NCBI GenBank assembly: GCA_932521035.1
Contig: OW051492.1
Span: 62,001-126,000 of the forward strand
Length of the DNA stretch: 64,000 nt
Direction: 5' to 3'
Origin: Oscheius dolichura
Lineage: Eukaryota > Nematoda > Chromadorea > Rhabditida > Rhabditidae
Every line of letters starts with the position of its first letter. Position 1 is the first letter of the stretch. Shown here piece after piece: positions 9,676 through 23,558 of the stretch. Under the pieces are notes generated by a model. The model ran no database searches. It was given only the letters and a program-made list of their open reading frames with translations, and had not been told where the DNA came from. A program made the translations under genes and the position numbers.

Positions 9676-12600
9676 CGTAAACCCTGGTTTATGATCTAGG
9701 AGCCATAACGTGGCTCAAAGGCGTCCTCCTGTGACGGGAGCTAGTTTTTTAGACTCAGCTCGATGAGGCGGTTCGAATGAGTACAAATTCGAACCTCCTA
9801 CCCTCTTTTCCAAAAACTGCCCCATATTACTGTACCTTTTTCTGGATTATAATAGTTTTTGGGCTATAAAACGCTATTCGGTCAGCGAACCCTATTCGAT
9901 CTTGGATTATTCGTACTCTACTCGTCGAGCTCTACAAGAAGAGTGGTCGAACGTTCTCCAATCATTAGGCTTTTATTCCGTACTGGCCTGTTCAAATTTC
10001 CCAAGAGATTTGTATTGGCGTAAACCCTGGTTTATGATCTAGGAGCCATAACGTGGCTCAAAGGCGTCCTCCTGTGACGGGAGCTAGTTTTTTAGACTCA
10101 GCTCGATGAGGCGGTTCGAATGAGTACAAATTCGAACCTCCTACCCTCTTTTCCAAAAACTGCCCCATATTACTGTACCTTTTTCTGGATTATAATAGTT
10201 TTTGGGCTATAAAACGCTATTCGGTCAGCGAACCCTATTCGATCTTGGATTATTCGTACTCTACTCGTCGAGCTCTACAAGAAGAGTGGTCGAACGTTCT
10301 CCAATCATTAGGCTTTTATTCCGTACTGGCCTGTTCAAATTTCCCAAGAGATTTGTATTGGCTTAAACCCTGGTTTATGATCTAGGAGCCATAACGTGGC
10401 TCAAAGGCGTCCTCCTGTGACCGGAGCTAGTTTTTTAGACTCAGCTCGATGAGGCGGTTCGAATGAGTACAAATTCGAACCTCCTACCCTCTTTTCCAAA
10501 AACTGCCCCATATTACTGTACCTTTTTCTGGATTATAATAGTTTTTGGGCTATAAAACGCTATTCGGTCAGCGAACCCTATTCGATCTTGGATTATTCGT
10601 ACTCTACTCGTCGAGCTCTACAAGAAGAGTGGTCGAACGTTCTCCAATCATTAGGCTTTTATTCCGTACTGGCCTGTTCAAATTTCCCAAGAGATTTGTA
10701 TTGGCTTAAACCCTGGTTTATGATCTAGGAGCCATAACGTGGCTCAAAGGCGTCCTCCTGTGACGGGAGCTAGTTTTTTAGACTCAGCTCGATGAGGCGG
10801 TTCGAATGAGTACAAATTCGAACCTCCTACCCTCTTTTCCAAAAACTGCCCCATATTACTGTACCTTTTTCTGGATTATAATAGTTTTTGGGCTATAAAA
10901 CGCTATTCGGTCAGCGAACCCTATTCGATCTTGGATTATTCGTACTCTACTCGTCGAGCTCTACAAGAAGAGTGGTCGAACGTTCTCCAATCATTAGGCT
11001 TTTATTCCGTACTGGCCTGTTCAAATTTCCCAAGAGATTTGTATTGGCGTAAACCCTGGTTTATGATCTAGGAGCCATAACGTGGCTCAAAGGCGTCCTC
11101 CTGTGACGGGAGCTAGTTTTTTAGACTCAGCTCGATGAGGCGGTTCGAATGAGTACAAATTCGAACCTCCTACCCTCTTTTCCAAAAACTGCCCCATATT
11201 ACTGTACCTTTTTCTGGATTATAATAGTTTTTGGGCTATAAAACGCTATTCGGTCAGCGAACCCTATTCGATCTTGGATTATTCGTACTCTACTCGTCGA
11301 GCTCTACAAGAAGAGTGGTCGAACGTTCTCCAATCATTAGGCTTTTATTCCGTACTGGCCTGTTCAAATTTCCCAAGAGATTTGTATTGGCTTAAACCCT
11401 GGTTTATGATCTAGGAGCCATAACGTGGCTCAAAGGCGTCCTCCTGTGACGGGAGCTAGTTTTTTAGACTCAGCTCGATGAGGCGGTTCGAATGAGTACA
11501 AATTCGAACCTCCTACCCTCTTTTCCAAAAACTGCCCCATATTACTGTACCTTTTTCTGGATTATAATAGTTTTTGGGCTATAAAACGCTATTCGGTCAG
11601 CGAACCCTATTCGATCTTGGATTATTCGTACTCTACTCGTCGAGCTCTACAAGAAGAGTGGTCGAACGTTCTCCAATCATTAGGCTTTTATTCCGTACTG
11701 GCCTGTTCAAATTTCCCAAGAGATTTGTATTGGCGTAAACCCTGGTTTATGATCTAGGAGCCATAACGTGGCTCAAAGGCGTCCTCCTGTGACGGGAGCT
11801 AGTTTTTTAGACTCAGCTCGATGAGGCGGTTCGAATGAGTACAAATTCGAACCTCCTACCCTCTTTTCCAAAAACTGCCCCATATTACTGTACCTTTTTC
11901 TGGATTATAATAGTTTTTGGGCTATAAAACGCTATTCGGTCAGCGAACCCTATTCGATCTTGGATTATTCGTACTCTACTCGTCGAGCTCTACAAGAAGA
12001 GTGGTCGAACGTTCTCCAATCATTAGGCTTTTATTCCGTACTGGCCTGTTCAAATTTCCCAAGAGATTTGTATTGGCTTAAACCCTGGTTTATGATCTAG
12101 GAGCCATAACGTGGCTCAAAGGCGTCCTCCTGTGACGGGAGCTAGTTTTTTAGACTCAGCTCGATGAGGCGGTTCGAATGAGTACAAATTCGAACCTCCT
12201 ACCCTCTTTTCCAAAAACTGCCCCATATTACTGTACCTTTTTCTGGATTATAATAGTTTTTGGGCTATAAAACGCTATTCGGTCAGCGAACCCTATTCGA
12301 TCTTGGATTATTCGTACTCTACTCGTCGAGCTCTACAAGAAGAGTGGTCGAACGTTCTCCAATCATTAGGCTTTTATTCCGTACTGGCCTGTTCAAATTT
12401 CCCAAGAGATTTGTATTGGCGTAAACCCTGGTTTATGATCTAGGAGCCATAACGTGGCTCAAAGGCGTCCTCCTGTGACGGGAGCTAGTTTTTTAGACTC
12501 AGCTCGATGAGGCGGTTCGAATGAGTACAAATTCGAACCTCCTACCCTCTTTTCCAAAAACTGCCCCATATTACTGTACCTTTTTCTGGATTATAATAGT

Positions 12601-15600
12601 TTTTGGGCTATAAAACGCTATTCGGTCAGCGAACCCTATTCGATCTTGGATTATTCGTACTCTACTCGTCGAGCTCTACAAGAAGAGTGGTCGAACGTTC
12701 TCCAATCATTAGGCTTTTATTCCGTACTGGCCTGTTCAAATTTCCCAAGAGATTTGTATTGGCTTAAACCCTGGTTTATGATCTAGGAGCCATAACGTGG
12801 CTCAAAGGCGTCCTCCTGTGACCGGAGCTAGTTTTTTAGACTCAGCTCGATGAGGCGGTTCGAATGAGTACAAATTCGAACCTCCTACCCTCTTTTCCAA
12901 AAACTGCCCCATATTACTGTACCTTTTTCTGGATTATAATAGTTTTTGGGCTATAAAACGCTATTCGGTCAGCGAACCCTATTCGATCTTGGATTATTCG
13001 TACTCTACTCGTCGAGCTCTACAAGAAGAGTGGTCGAACGTTCTCCAATCATTAGGCTTTTATTCCGTACTGGCCTGTTCAAATTTCCCAAGAGATTTGT
13101 ATTGGCTTAAACCCTGGTTTATGATCTAGGAGCCATAACGTGGCTCAAAGGCGTCCTCCTGTGACGGGAGCTAGTTTTTTAGACTCAGCTCGATGAGGCG
13201 GTTCGAATGAGTACAAATTCGAACCTCCTACCCTCTTTTCCAAAAACTGCCCCATATTACTGTACCTTTTTCTGGATTATAATAGTTTTTGGGCTATAAA
13301 ACGCTATTCGGTCAGCGAACCCTATTCGATCTTGGATTATTCGTACTCTACTCGTCGAGCTCTACAAGAAGAGTGGTCGAACGTTCTCCAATCATTAGGC
13401 TTTTATTCCGTACTGGCCTGTTCAAATTTCCCAAGAGATTTGTATTGGCGTAAACCCTGGTTTATGATCTAGGAGCCATAACGTGGCTCAAAGGCGTCCT
13501 CCTGTGACCGGAGCTAGTTTTTTAGACTCAGCTCGATGAGGCGGTTCGAATGAGTACAAATTCGAACCTCCTACCCTCTTTTCCAAAAACTGCCCCATAT
13601 TACTGTACCTTTTTCTGGATTATAATAGTTTTTGGGCTATAAAACGCTATTCGGTCAGCGAACCCTATTCGATCTTGGATTATTCGTACTCTACTCGTCG
13701 AGCTCTACAAGAAGAGTGGTCGAACGTTCTCCAATCATTAGGCTTTTATTCCGTACTGGCCTGTTCAAATTTCCCAAGAGATTTGTATTGGCTTAAACCC
13801 TGGTTTATGATCTAGGAGCCATAACGTGGCTCAAAGGCGTCCTCCTGTGACGGGAGCTAGTTTTTTAGACTCAGCTCGATGAGGCGGTTCGAATGAGTAC
13901 AAATTCGAACCTCCTACCCTCTTTTCCAAAAACTGCCCCATATTACTGTACCTTTTTCTGGATTATAATAGTTTTTGGGCTATAAAACGCTATTCGGTCA
14001 GCGAACCCTATTCGATCTTGGATTATTCGTACTCTACTCGTCGAGCTCTACAAGAAGAGTGGTCGAACGTTCTCCAATCATTAGGCTTTTATTCCGTACT
14101 GGCCTGTTCAAATTTCCCAAGAGATTTGTATTGGCGTAAACCCTGGTTTATGATCTAGGAGCCATAACGTGGCTCAAAGGCGTCCTCCTGTGACGGGAGC
14201 TAGTTTTTTAGACTCAGCTCGATGAGGCGGTTCGAATGAGTACAAATTCGAACCTCCTACCCTCTTTTCCAAAAACTGCCCCATATTACTGTACCTTTTT
14301 CTGGATTATAATAGTTTTTGGGCTATAAAACGCTATTCGGTCAGCGAACCCTATTCGATCTTGGATTATTCGTACTCTACTCGTCGAGCTCTACAAGAAG
14401 AGTGGTCGAACGTTCTCCAATCATTAGGCTTTTATTCCGTACTGGCCTGTTCAAATTTCCCAAGAGATTTGTATTGGCTTAAACCCTGGTTTATGATCTA
14501 GGAGCCATAACGTGGCTCAAAGGCGTCCTCCTGTGACGGGAGCTAGTTTTTTAGACTCAGCTCGATGAGGCGGTTCGAATGAGTACAAATTCGAACCTCC
14601 TACCCTCTTTTCCAAAAACTGCCCCATATTACTGTACCTTTTTCTGGATTATAATAGTTTTTGGGCTATAAAACGCTATTCGGTCAGCGAACCCTATTCG
14701 ATCTTGGATTATTCGTACTCTACTCGTCGAGCTCTACAAGAAGAGTGGTCGAACGTTCTCCAATCATTAGGCTTTTATTCCGTACTGGCCTGTTCAAATT
14801 TCCCAAGAGATTTGTATTGGCGTAAACCCTGGTTTATGATCTAGGAGCCATAACGTGGCTCAAAGGCGTCCTCCTGTGACGGGAGCTAGTTTTTTAGACT
14901 CAGCTCGATGAGGCGGTTCGAATGAGTACAAATTCGAACCTCCTACCCTCTTTTCCAAAAACTGCCCCATATTACTGTACCTTTTTCTGGATTATAATAG
15001 TTTTTGGGCTATAAAACGCTATTCGGTCAGCGAACCCTATTCGATCTTGGATTATTCGTACTCTACTCGTCGAGCTCTACAAGAAGAGTGGTCGAACGTT
15101 CTCCAATCATTAGGCTTTTATTCCGTACTGGCCTGTTCAAATTTCCCAAGAGATTTGTATTGGCTTAAACCCTGGTTTATGATCTAGGAGCCATAACGTG
15201 GCTCAAAGGCGTCCTCCTGTGACGGGAGCTAGTTTTTTAGACTCAGCTCGATGAGGCGGTTCGAATGAGTACAAATTCGAACCTCCTACCCTCTTTTCCA
15301 AAAACTGCCCCATATTACTGTACCTTTTTCTGGATTATAATAGTTTTTGGGCTATAAAACGCTATTCGGTCAGCGAACCCTATTCGATCTTGGATTATTC
15401 GTACTCTACTCGTCGAGCTCTACAAGAAGAGTGGTCGAACGTTCTCCAATCATTAGGCTTTTATTCCGTACTGGCCTGTTCAAATTTCCCAAGAGATTTG
15501 TATTGGCGTAAACCCTGGTTTATGATCTAGGAGCCATAACGTGGCTCAAAGGCGTCCTCCTGTGACGGGAGCTAGTTTTTTAGACTCAGCTCGATGAGGC

Positions 15601-18600
15601 GGTTCGAATGAGTACAAATTCGAACCTCCTACCCTCTTTTCCAAAAACTGCCCCATATTACTGTACCTTTTTCTGGATTATAATAGTTTTTGGGCTATAA
15701 AACGCTATTCGGTCAGCGAACCCTATTCGATCTTGGATTATTCGTACTCTACTCGTCGAGCTCTACAAGAAGAGTGGTCGAACGTTCTCCAATCATTAGG
15801 CTTTTATTCCGTACTGGCCTGTTCAAATTTCCCAAGAGATTTGTATTGGCTTAAACCCTGGTTTATGATCTAGGAGCCATAACGTGGCTCAAAGGCGTCC
15901 TCCTGTGACGGGAGCTAGTTTTTTAGACTCAGCTCGATGAGGCGGTTCGAATGAGTACAAATTCGAACCTCCTACCCTCTTTTCCAAAAACTGCCCCATA
16001 TTACTGTACCTTTTTCTGGATTATAATAGTTTTTGGGCTATAAAACGCTATTCGGTCAGCGAACCCTATTCGATCTTGGATTATTCGTACTCTACTCGTC
16101 GAGCTCTACAAGAAGAGTGGTCGAACGTTCTCCAATCATTAGGCTTTTATTCCGTACTGGCCTGTTCAAATTTCCCAAGAGATTTGTATTGGCTTAAACC
16201 CTGGTTTATGATCTAGGAGCCATAACGTGGCTCAAAGGCGTCCTCCTGTGACGGGAGCTAGTTTTTTAGACTCAGCTCGATGAGGCGGTTCGAATGAGTA
16301 CAAATTCGAACCTCCTACCCTCTTTTCCAAAAACTGCCCCATATTACTGTACCTTTTTCTGGATTATAATAGTTTTTGGGCTATAAAACGCTATTCGGTC
16401 AGCGAACCCTATTCGATCTTGGATTATTCGTACTTTACTCGTCGAGCTCTACAAGAAGAGTGGTCGAACGTTCTCCAATCATTAGGCTTTTATTCCGTAC
16501 TGGCCTGTTCAAATTTCCCAAGAGATTTGTATTGGCGTAAACCCTGGTTTATGATCTAGGAGCCATAACGTGGCTCAAAGGCGTCCTCCTGTGACGGGAG
16601 CTAGTTTTTTAGACTCAGCTCGATGAGGCGGTTCGAATGAGTACAAATTCGAACCTCCTACCCTCTTTTCCAAAAACTGCCCCATATTACTGTACCTTTT
16701 TCTGGATTATAATAGTTTTTGGGCTATAAAACGCTATTCGGTCAGCGAACCCTATTCGATCTTGGATTATTCGTACTCTACTCGTCGAGCTCTACAAGAA
16801 GAGTGGTCGAACGTTCTCCAATCATTAGGCTTTTATTCCGTACTGGCCTGTTCAAATTTCCCAAGAGATTTGTATTGGCTTAAACCCTGGTTTATGATCT
16901 AGGAGCCATAACGTGGCTCAAAGGCGTCCTCCTGTGACGGGAGCTAGTTTTTTAGACTCAGCTCGATGAGGCGGTTCGAATGAGTACAAATTCGAACCTC
17001 CTACCCTCTTTTCCAAAAACTGCCCCATATTACTGTACCTTTTTCTGGATTATAATAGTTTTTGGGCTATAAAACGCTATTCGGTCAGCGAACCCTATTC
17101 GATCTTGGATTATTCGTACTCTACTCGTCGAGCTCTACAAGAAGAGTGGTCGAACGTTCTCCAATCATTAGGCTTTTATTCCGTACTGGCCTGTTCAAAT
17201 TTCCCAAGAGATTTGTATTGGCGTAAACCCTGGTTTATGATCTAGGAGCCATAACGTGGCTCAAAGGCGTCCTCCTGTGACGGGAGCTAGTTTTTTAGAC
17301 TCAGCTCGATGAGGCGGTTCGAATGAGTACAAATTCGAACCTCCTACCCTCTTTTCCAAAAACTGCCCCATATTACTGTACCTTTTTCTGGATTATAATA
17401 GTTTTTGGGCTATAAAACGCTATTCGGTCAGCGAACCCTATTCGATCTTGGATTATTCGTACTCTACTCGTCGAGCTCTACAAGAAGAGTGGTCGAACGT
17501 TCTCCAATCATTAGGCTTTTATTCCGTACTGGCCTGTTCAAATTTCCCAAGAGATTTGTATTGGCTTAAACCCTGGTTTATGATCTAGGAGCCATAACGT
17601 GGCTCAAAGGCGTCCTCCTGTGACGGGAGCTAGTTTTTTAGACTCAGCTCGATGAGGCGGTTCGAATGAGTACAAATTCGAACCTCCTACCCTCTTTTCC
17701 AAAAACTGCCCCATATTACTGTACCTTTTTCTGGATTATAATAGTTTTTGGGCTATAAAACGCTATTCGGTCAGCGAACCCTATTCGATCTTGGATTATT
17801 CGTACTCTACTCGTCGAGCTCTACAAGAAGAGTGGTCGAACGTTCTCCAATCATTAGGCTTTTATTCCGTACTGGCCTGTTCAAATTTCCCAAGAGATTT
17901 GTATTGGCTTAAACCCTGGTTTATGATCTAGGAGCCATAACGTGGCTCAAAGGCGTCCTCCTGTGACGGGAGCTAGTTTTTTAGACTCAGCTCGATGAGG
18001 CGGTTCGAATGAGTACAAATTCGAACCTCCTACCCTCTTTTCCAAAAACTGCCCCATATTACTGTACCTTTTTCTGGATTATAATAGTTTTTGGGCTATA
18101 AAACGCTATTCGGTCAGCGAACCCTATTCGATCTTGGATTATTCGTACTCTACTCGTCGAGCTCTACAAGAAGAGTGGTCGAACGTTCTCCAATCATTAG
18201 GCTTTTATTCCGTACTGGCCTGTTCAAATTTCCCAAGAGATTTGTATTGGCTTAAACCCTGGTTTATGATCTAGGAGCCATAACGTGGCTCAAAGGCGTC
18301 CTCCTGTGACGGGAGCTAGTTTTTTAGACTCAGCTCGATGAGGCGGTTCGAATGAGTACAAATTCGAACCTCCTACCCTCTTTTCCAAAAACTGCCCCAT
18401 ATTACTGTACCTTTTTCTGGATTATAATAGTTTTTGGGCTATAAAACGCTATTCGGTCAGCGAACCCTATTCGATCTTGGATTATTCGTACTCTACTCGT
18501 CGAGCTCTACAAGAAGAGTGGTCGAACGTTCTCCAATCATTAGGCTTTTATTCCGTACTGGCCTGTTCAAATTTCCCAAGAGATTTGTATTGGCGTAAAC

Positions 18601-21600
18601 CCTGGTTTATGATCTAGGAGCCATAACGTGGCTCAAAGGCGTCCTCCTGTGACGGGAGCTAGTTTTTTAGACTCAGCTCGATGAGGCGGTTCGAATGAGT
18701 ACAAATTCGAACCTCCTACCCTCTTTTCCAAAAACTGCCCCATATTACTGTACCTTTTTCTGGATTATAATAGTTTTTGGGCTATAAAACGCTATTCGGT
18801 CAGCGAACCCTATTCGATCTTGGATTATTCGTACTCTACTCGTCGAGCTCTACAAGAAGAGTGGTCGAACGTTCTCCAATCATTAGGCTTTTATTCCGTA
18901 CTGGCCTGTTCAAATTTCCCAAGAGATTTGTATTGGCTTAAACCCTGGTTTATGATCTAGGAGCCATAACGTGGCTCAAAGGCGTCCTCCTGTGACGGGA
19001 GCTAGTTTTTTAGACTCAGCTCGATGAGGCGGTTCGAATGAGTACAAATTCGAACCTCCTACCCTCTTTTCCAAAAACTGCCCCATATTACTGTACCTTT
19101 TTCTGGATTATAATAGTTTTTGGGCTATAAAACGCTATTCGGTCAGCGAACCCTATTCGATCTTGGATTATTCGTACTCTACTCGTCGAGCTCTACAAGA
19201 AGAGTGGTCGAACGTTCTCCAATCATTAGGCTTTTATTCCGTACTGGCCTGTTCAAATTTCCCAAGAGATTTGTATTGGCTTAAACCCTGGTTTATGATC
19301 TAGGAGCCATAACGTGGCTCAAAGGCGTCCTCCTGTGACGGGAGCTAGTTTTTTAGACTCAGCTCGATGAGGCGGTTCGAATGAGTACAAATTCGAACCT
19401 CCTACCCTCTTTTCCAAAAACTGCCCCATATTACTGTACCTTTTTCTGGATTATAATAGTTTTTGGGCTATAAAACGCTATTCGGTCAGCGAACCCTATT
19501 CGATCTTGGATTATTCGTACTCTACTCGTCGAGCTCTACAAGAAGAGTGGTCGAACGTTCTCCAATCATTAGGCTTTTATTCCGTACTGGCCTGTTCAAA
19601 TTTCCCAAGAGATTTGTATTGGCGTAAACCCTGGTTTATGATCTAGGAGCCATAACGTGGCTCAAAGGCGTCCTCCTGTGACGGGAGCTAGTTTTTTAGA
19701 CTCAGCTCGATGAGGCGGTTCGAATGAGTACAAATTCGAACCTCCTACCCTCTTTTCCAAAAACTGCCCCATATTACTGTACCTTTTTCTGGATTATAAT
19801 AGTTTTTGGGCTATAAAACGCTATTCGGTCAGCGAACCCTATTCGATCTTGGATTATTCGTACTCTACTCGTCGAGCTCTACAAGAAGAGTGGTCGAACG
19901 TTCTCCAATCATTAGGCTTTTATTCCGTACTGGCCTGTTCAAATTTCCCAAGAGATTTGTATTGGCTTAAACCCTGGTTTATGATCTAGGAGCCATAACG
20001 TGGCTCAAAGGCGTCCTCCTGTGACGGGAGCTAGTTTTTTAGACTCAGCTCGATGAGGCGGTTCGAATGAGTACAAATTCGAACCTCCTACCCTCTTTTC
20101 CAAAAACTGCCCCATATTACTGTACCTTTTTCTGGATTATAATAGTTTTTGGGCTATAAAACGCTATTCGGTCAGCGAACCCTATTCGATCTTGGATTAT
20201 TCGTACTCTACTCGTCGAGCTCTACAAGAAGAGTGGTCGAACGTTCTCCAATCATTAGGCTTTTATTCCGTACTGGCCTGTTCAAATTTCCCAAGAGATT
20301 TGTATTGGCGTAAACCCTGGTTTATGATCTAGGAGCCATAACGTGGCTCAAAGGCGTCCTCCTGTGACGGGAGCTAGTTTTTTAGACTCAGCTCGATGAG
20401 GCGGTTCGAATGAGTACAAATTCGAACCTCCTACCCTCTTTTCCAAAAACTGCCCCATATTACTGTACCTTTTTCTGGATTATAATAGTTTTTGGGCTAT
20501 AAAACGCTATTCGGTCAGCGAACCCTATTCGATCTTGGATTATTCGTACTCTACTCGTCGAGCTCTACAAGAAGAGTGGTCGAACGTTCTCCAATCATTA
20601 GGCTTTTATTCCGTACTGGCCTGTTCAAATTTCCCAAGAGATTTGTATTGGCTTAAACCCTGGTTTATGATCTAGGAGCCATAACGTGGCTCAAAGGCGT
20701 CCTCCTGTGACGGGAGCTAGTTTTTTAGACTCAGCTCGATGAGGCGGTTCGAATGAGTACAAATTCGAACCTCCTACCCTCTTTTCCAAAAACTGCCCCA
20801 TATTACTGTACCTTTTTCTGGATTATAATAGTTTTTGGGCTATAAAACGCTATTCGGTCAGCGAACCCTATTCGATCTTGGATTATTCGTACTCTACTCG
20901 TCGAGCTCTACAAGAAGAGTGGTCGAACGTTCTCCAATCATTAGGCTTTTATTCCGTACTGGCCTGTTCAAATTTCCCAAGAGATTTGTATTGGCTTAAA
21001 CCCTGGTTTATGATCTAGGAGCCATAACGTGGCTCAAAGGCGTCCTCCTGTGACGGGAGCTAGTTTTTTAGACTCAGCTCGATGAGGCGGTTCGAATGAG
21101 TACAAATTCGAACCTCCTACCCTCTTTTCCAAAAACTGCCCCATATTACTGTACCTTTTTCTGGATTATAATAGTTTTTGGGCTATAAAACGCTATTCGG
21201 TCAGCGAACCCTATTCGATCTTGGATTATTCGTACTCTACTCGTCGAGCTCTACAAGAAGAGTGGTCGAACGTTCTCCAATCATTAGGCTTTTATTCCGT
21301 ACTGGCCTGTTCAAATTTCCCAAGAGATTTGTATTGGCGTAAACCCTGGTTTATGATCTAGGAGCCATAACGTGGCTCAAAGGCGTCCTCCTGTGACGGG
21401 AGCTAGTTTTTTAGACTCAGCTCGATGAGGCGGTTCGAATGAGTACAAATTCGAACCTCCTACCCTCTTTTCCAAAAACTGCCCCATATTACTGTACCTT
21501 TTTCTGGATTATAATAGTTTTTGGGCTATAAAACGCTATTCGGTCAGCGAACCCTATTCGATCTTGGATTATTCGTACTCTACTCGTCGAGCTCTACAAG

Positions 21601-22985
21601 AAGAGTGGTCGAACGTTCTCCAATCATTAGGCTTTTATTCCGTACTGGCCTGTTCAAATTTCCCAAGAGATTTGTATTGGCGTAAACCCTGGTTTATGAT
21701 CTAGGAGCCATAACGTGGCTCAAAGGCGTCCTCCTGTGACGGGAGCTAGTTTTTTAGACTCAGCTCGATGAGGCGGTTCGAATGAGTACAAATTCGAACC
21801 TCCTACCCTCTTTTCCAAAAACTGCCCCATATTACTGTACCTTTTTCTGGATTATAATAGTTTTTGGGCTATAAAACGCTATTCGGTCAGCGAACCCTAT
21901 TCGATCTTGGATTATTCGTACTCTACTCGTCGAGCTCTACAAGAAGAGTGGTCGAACGTTCTCCAATCATTAGGCTTTTATTCCGTACTGGCCTGTTCAA
22001 ATTTCCCAAGAGATTTGTATTGGCTTAAACCCTGGTTTATGATCTAGGAGCCATAACGTGGCTCAAAGGCGTCCTCCTGTGACGGGAGCTAGTTTTTTAG
22101 ACTCAGCTCGATGAGGCGGTTCGAATGAGTACAAATTCGAACCTCCTACCCTCTTTTCCAAAAACTGCCCCATATTACTGTACCTTTTTCTGGATTATAA
22201 TAGTTTTTGGGCTATAAAACGCTATTCGGTCAGCGAACCCTATTCGATCTTGGATTATTCGTACTCTACTCGTCGAGCTCTACAAGAAGAGTGGTCGAAC
22301 GTTCTCCAATCATTAGGCTTTTATTCCGTACTGGCCTGTTCAAATTTCCCAAGAGATTTGTATTGGCGTAAACCCTGGTTTATGATCTAGGAGCCATAAC
22401 GTGGCTCAAAGGCGTCCTCCTGTGACGGGAGCTAGTTTTTTAGACTCAGCTCGATGAGGCGGTTCGAATGAGTACAAATTCGAACCTCCTACCCTCTTTT
22501 CCAAAAACTGCCCCATATTACTGTACCTTTTTCTGGATTATAATAGTTTTTGGGCTATAAAACGCTATTCGGTCAGCGAACCCTATTCGATCTTGGATTA
22601 TTCGTACTCTACTCGTCGAGCTCTACAAGAAGAGTGGTCGAACGTTCTCCAATCATTAGGCTTTTATTCCGTACTGGCCTGTTCAAATTTCCCAAGAGAT
22701 TTGTATTGGCGTAAACCCTGGTTTATGATCTAGGAGCCATAACGTGGCTCAAAGGCGTCCTCCTGTGACGGGAGCTAGTTTTTTAGACTCAGCTCGATGA
22801 GGCGGTTCGAATGAGTACAAATTCGAACCTCCTACCCTCTTTTCCAAAAACTGCCCCATATTACTGTACCTTTTTCTGGATTATAATAGTTTTTGGGCTA
22901 TAAAACGCTATTCGGTCAGCGAACCCTATTCGATCTTGGATTATTCGTACTCTACTCGTCGAGCTCTACAAGAAGAGTGGTCGAA
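9609..22985 (+). repeat. L-only satellite domain with Lg/Lt alternation
   Basis: Thirty-nine consecutive 343-bp units without any S unit. The Lg and Lt markers often alternate (for example 10638 to 12695 and 13725 to 16125), giving a 686-bp dimer period, with occasional Lg-Lg or Lt-Lt neighbours (17498, 17841 and 18184 are three Lt in a row). A private substitution, GTACTTTACT instead of GTACTCTACT, occurs near 16434. All of this stretch is satellite; nothing gene-like is visible. Confidence 0.9.
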
Positions 22986-23558
22986 CGTTCTCCAATCATT
23001 AGGCTTTTATTCCGTACTGGCCTGTTCAAATTGCCCAAGAGATTTGTATTGGCTTACCCCCTATTTTTGGACTATAATAGTTTTTGGGCTATAAAACGCT
23101 ATTCGGTCAGACAACCCTATTAGCTCTGTGGTTATTCGTACTGTACTCGTCGAGCTCTACAAGAAGAGTGGTCGAACGTTCTCCAATCATTAGGCTTTTA
23201 TTCCGTACTGGCCTGTTCAAATTGCCCAAGAGATTTGTATTGGCTTACCCCCTATTTTTGGACTATAATAGTTTTTGGGCTATAAAACGCTATTCGGTCA
23301 GACAACCCTATTAGCTCTGTGGTTATTCGTACTGTACTCGTCGAGCTCTACAAGAAGAGTGGTCGAACGTTCTCCAATCATTAGGCTTTTATTCCGTACT
23401 GGCCTGTTCAAATTGCCCAAGAGATTTGTATTGGCTTACCCCCTATTTTTGGACTATAATAGTTTTTGGGCTATAAAACGCTATTCGGTCAGCGAACCCT
23501 ATTCGATCTTGGATTATTCGTACTCTACTCGTCGAGCTCTACAAGAAGAGTGGTCGAA
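22986..23558 (+). repeat. Three short monomers in tandem (S-S-S)
   Basis: S units start at 22986, 23177 and 23368. The first two end with GTACTGTACTCG, the third with the L-type end and GTACTCTACTCG. This is the only place with three S in a row, and the first place from the left where the CTGTACT variant appears. It separates the L-only domain on the left from the domain rich in CTGTACT on the right. Confidence 0.93.
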
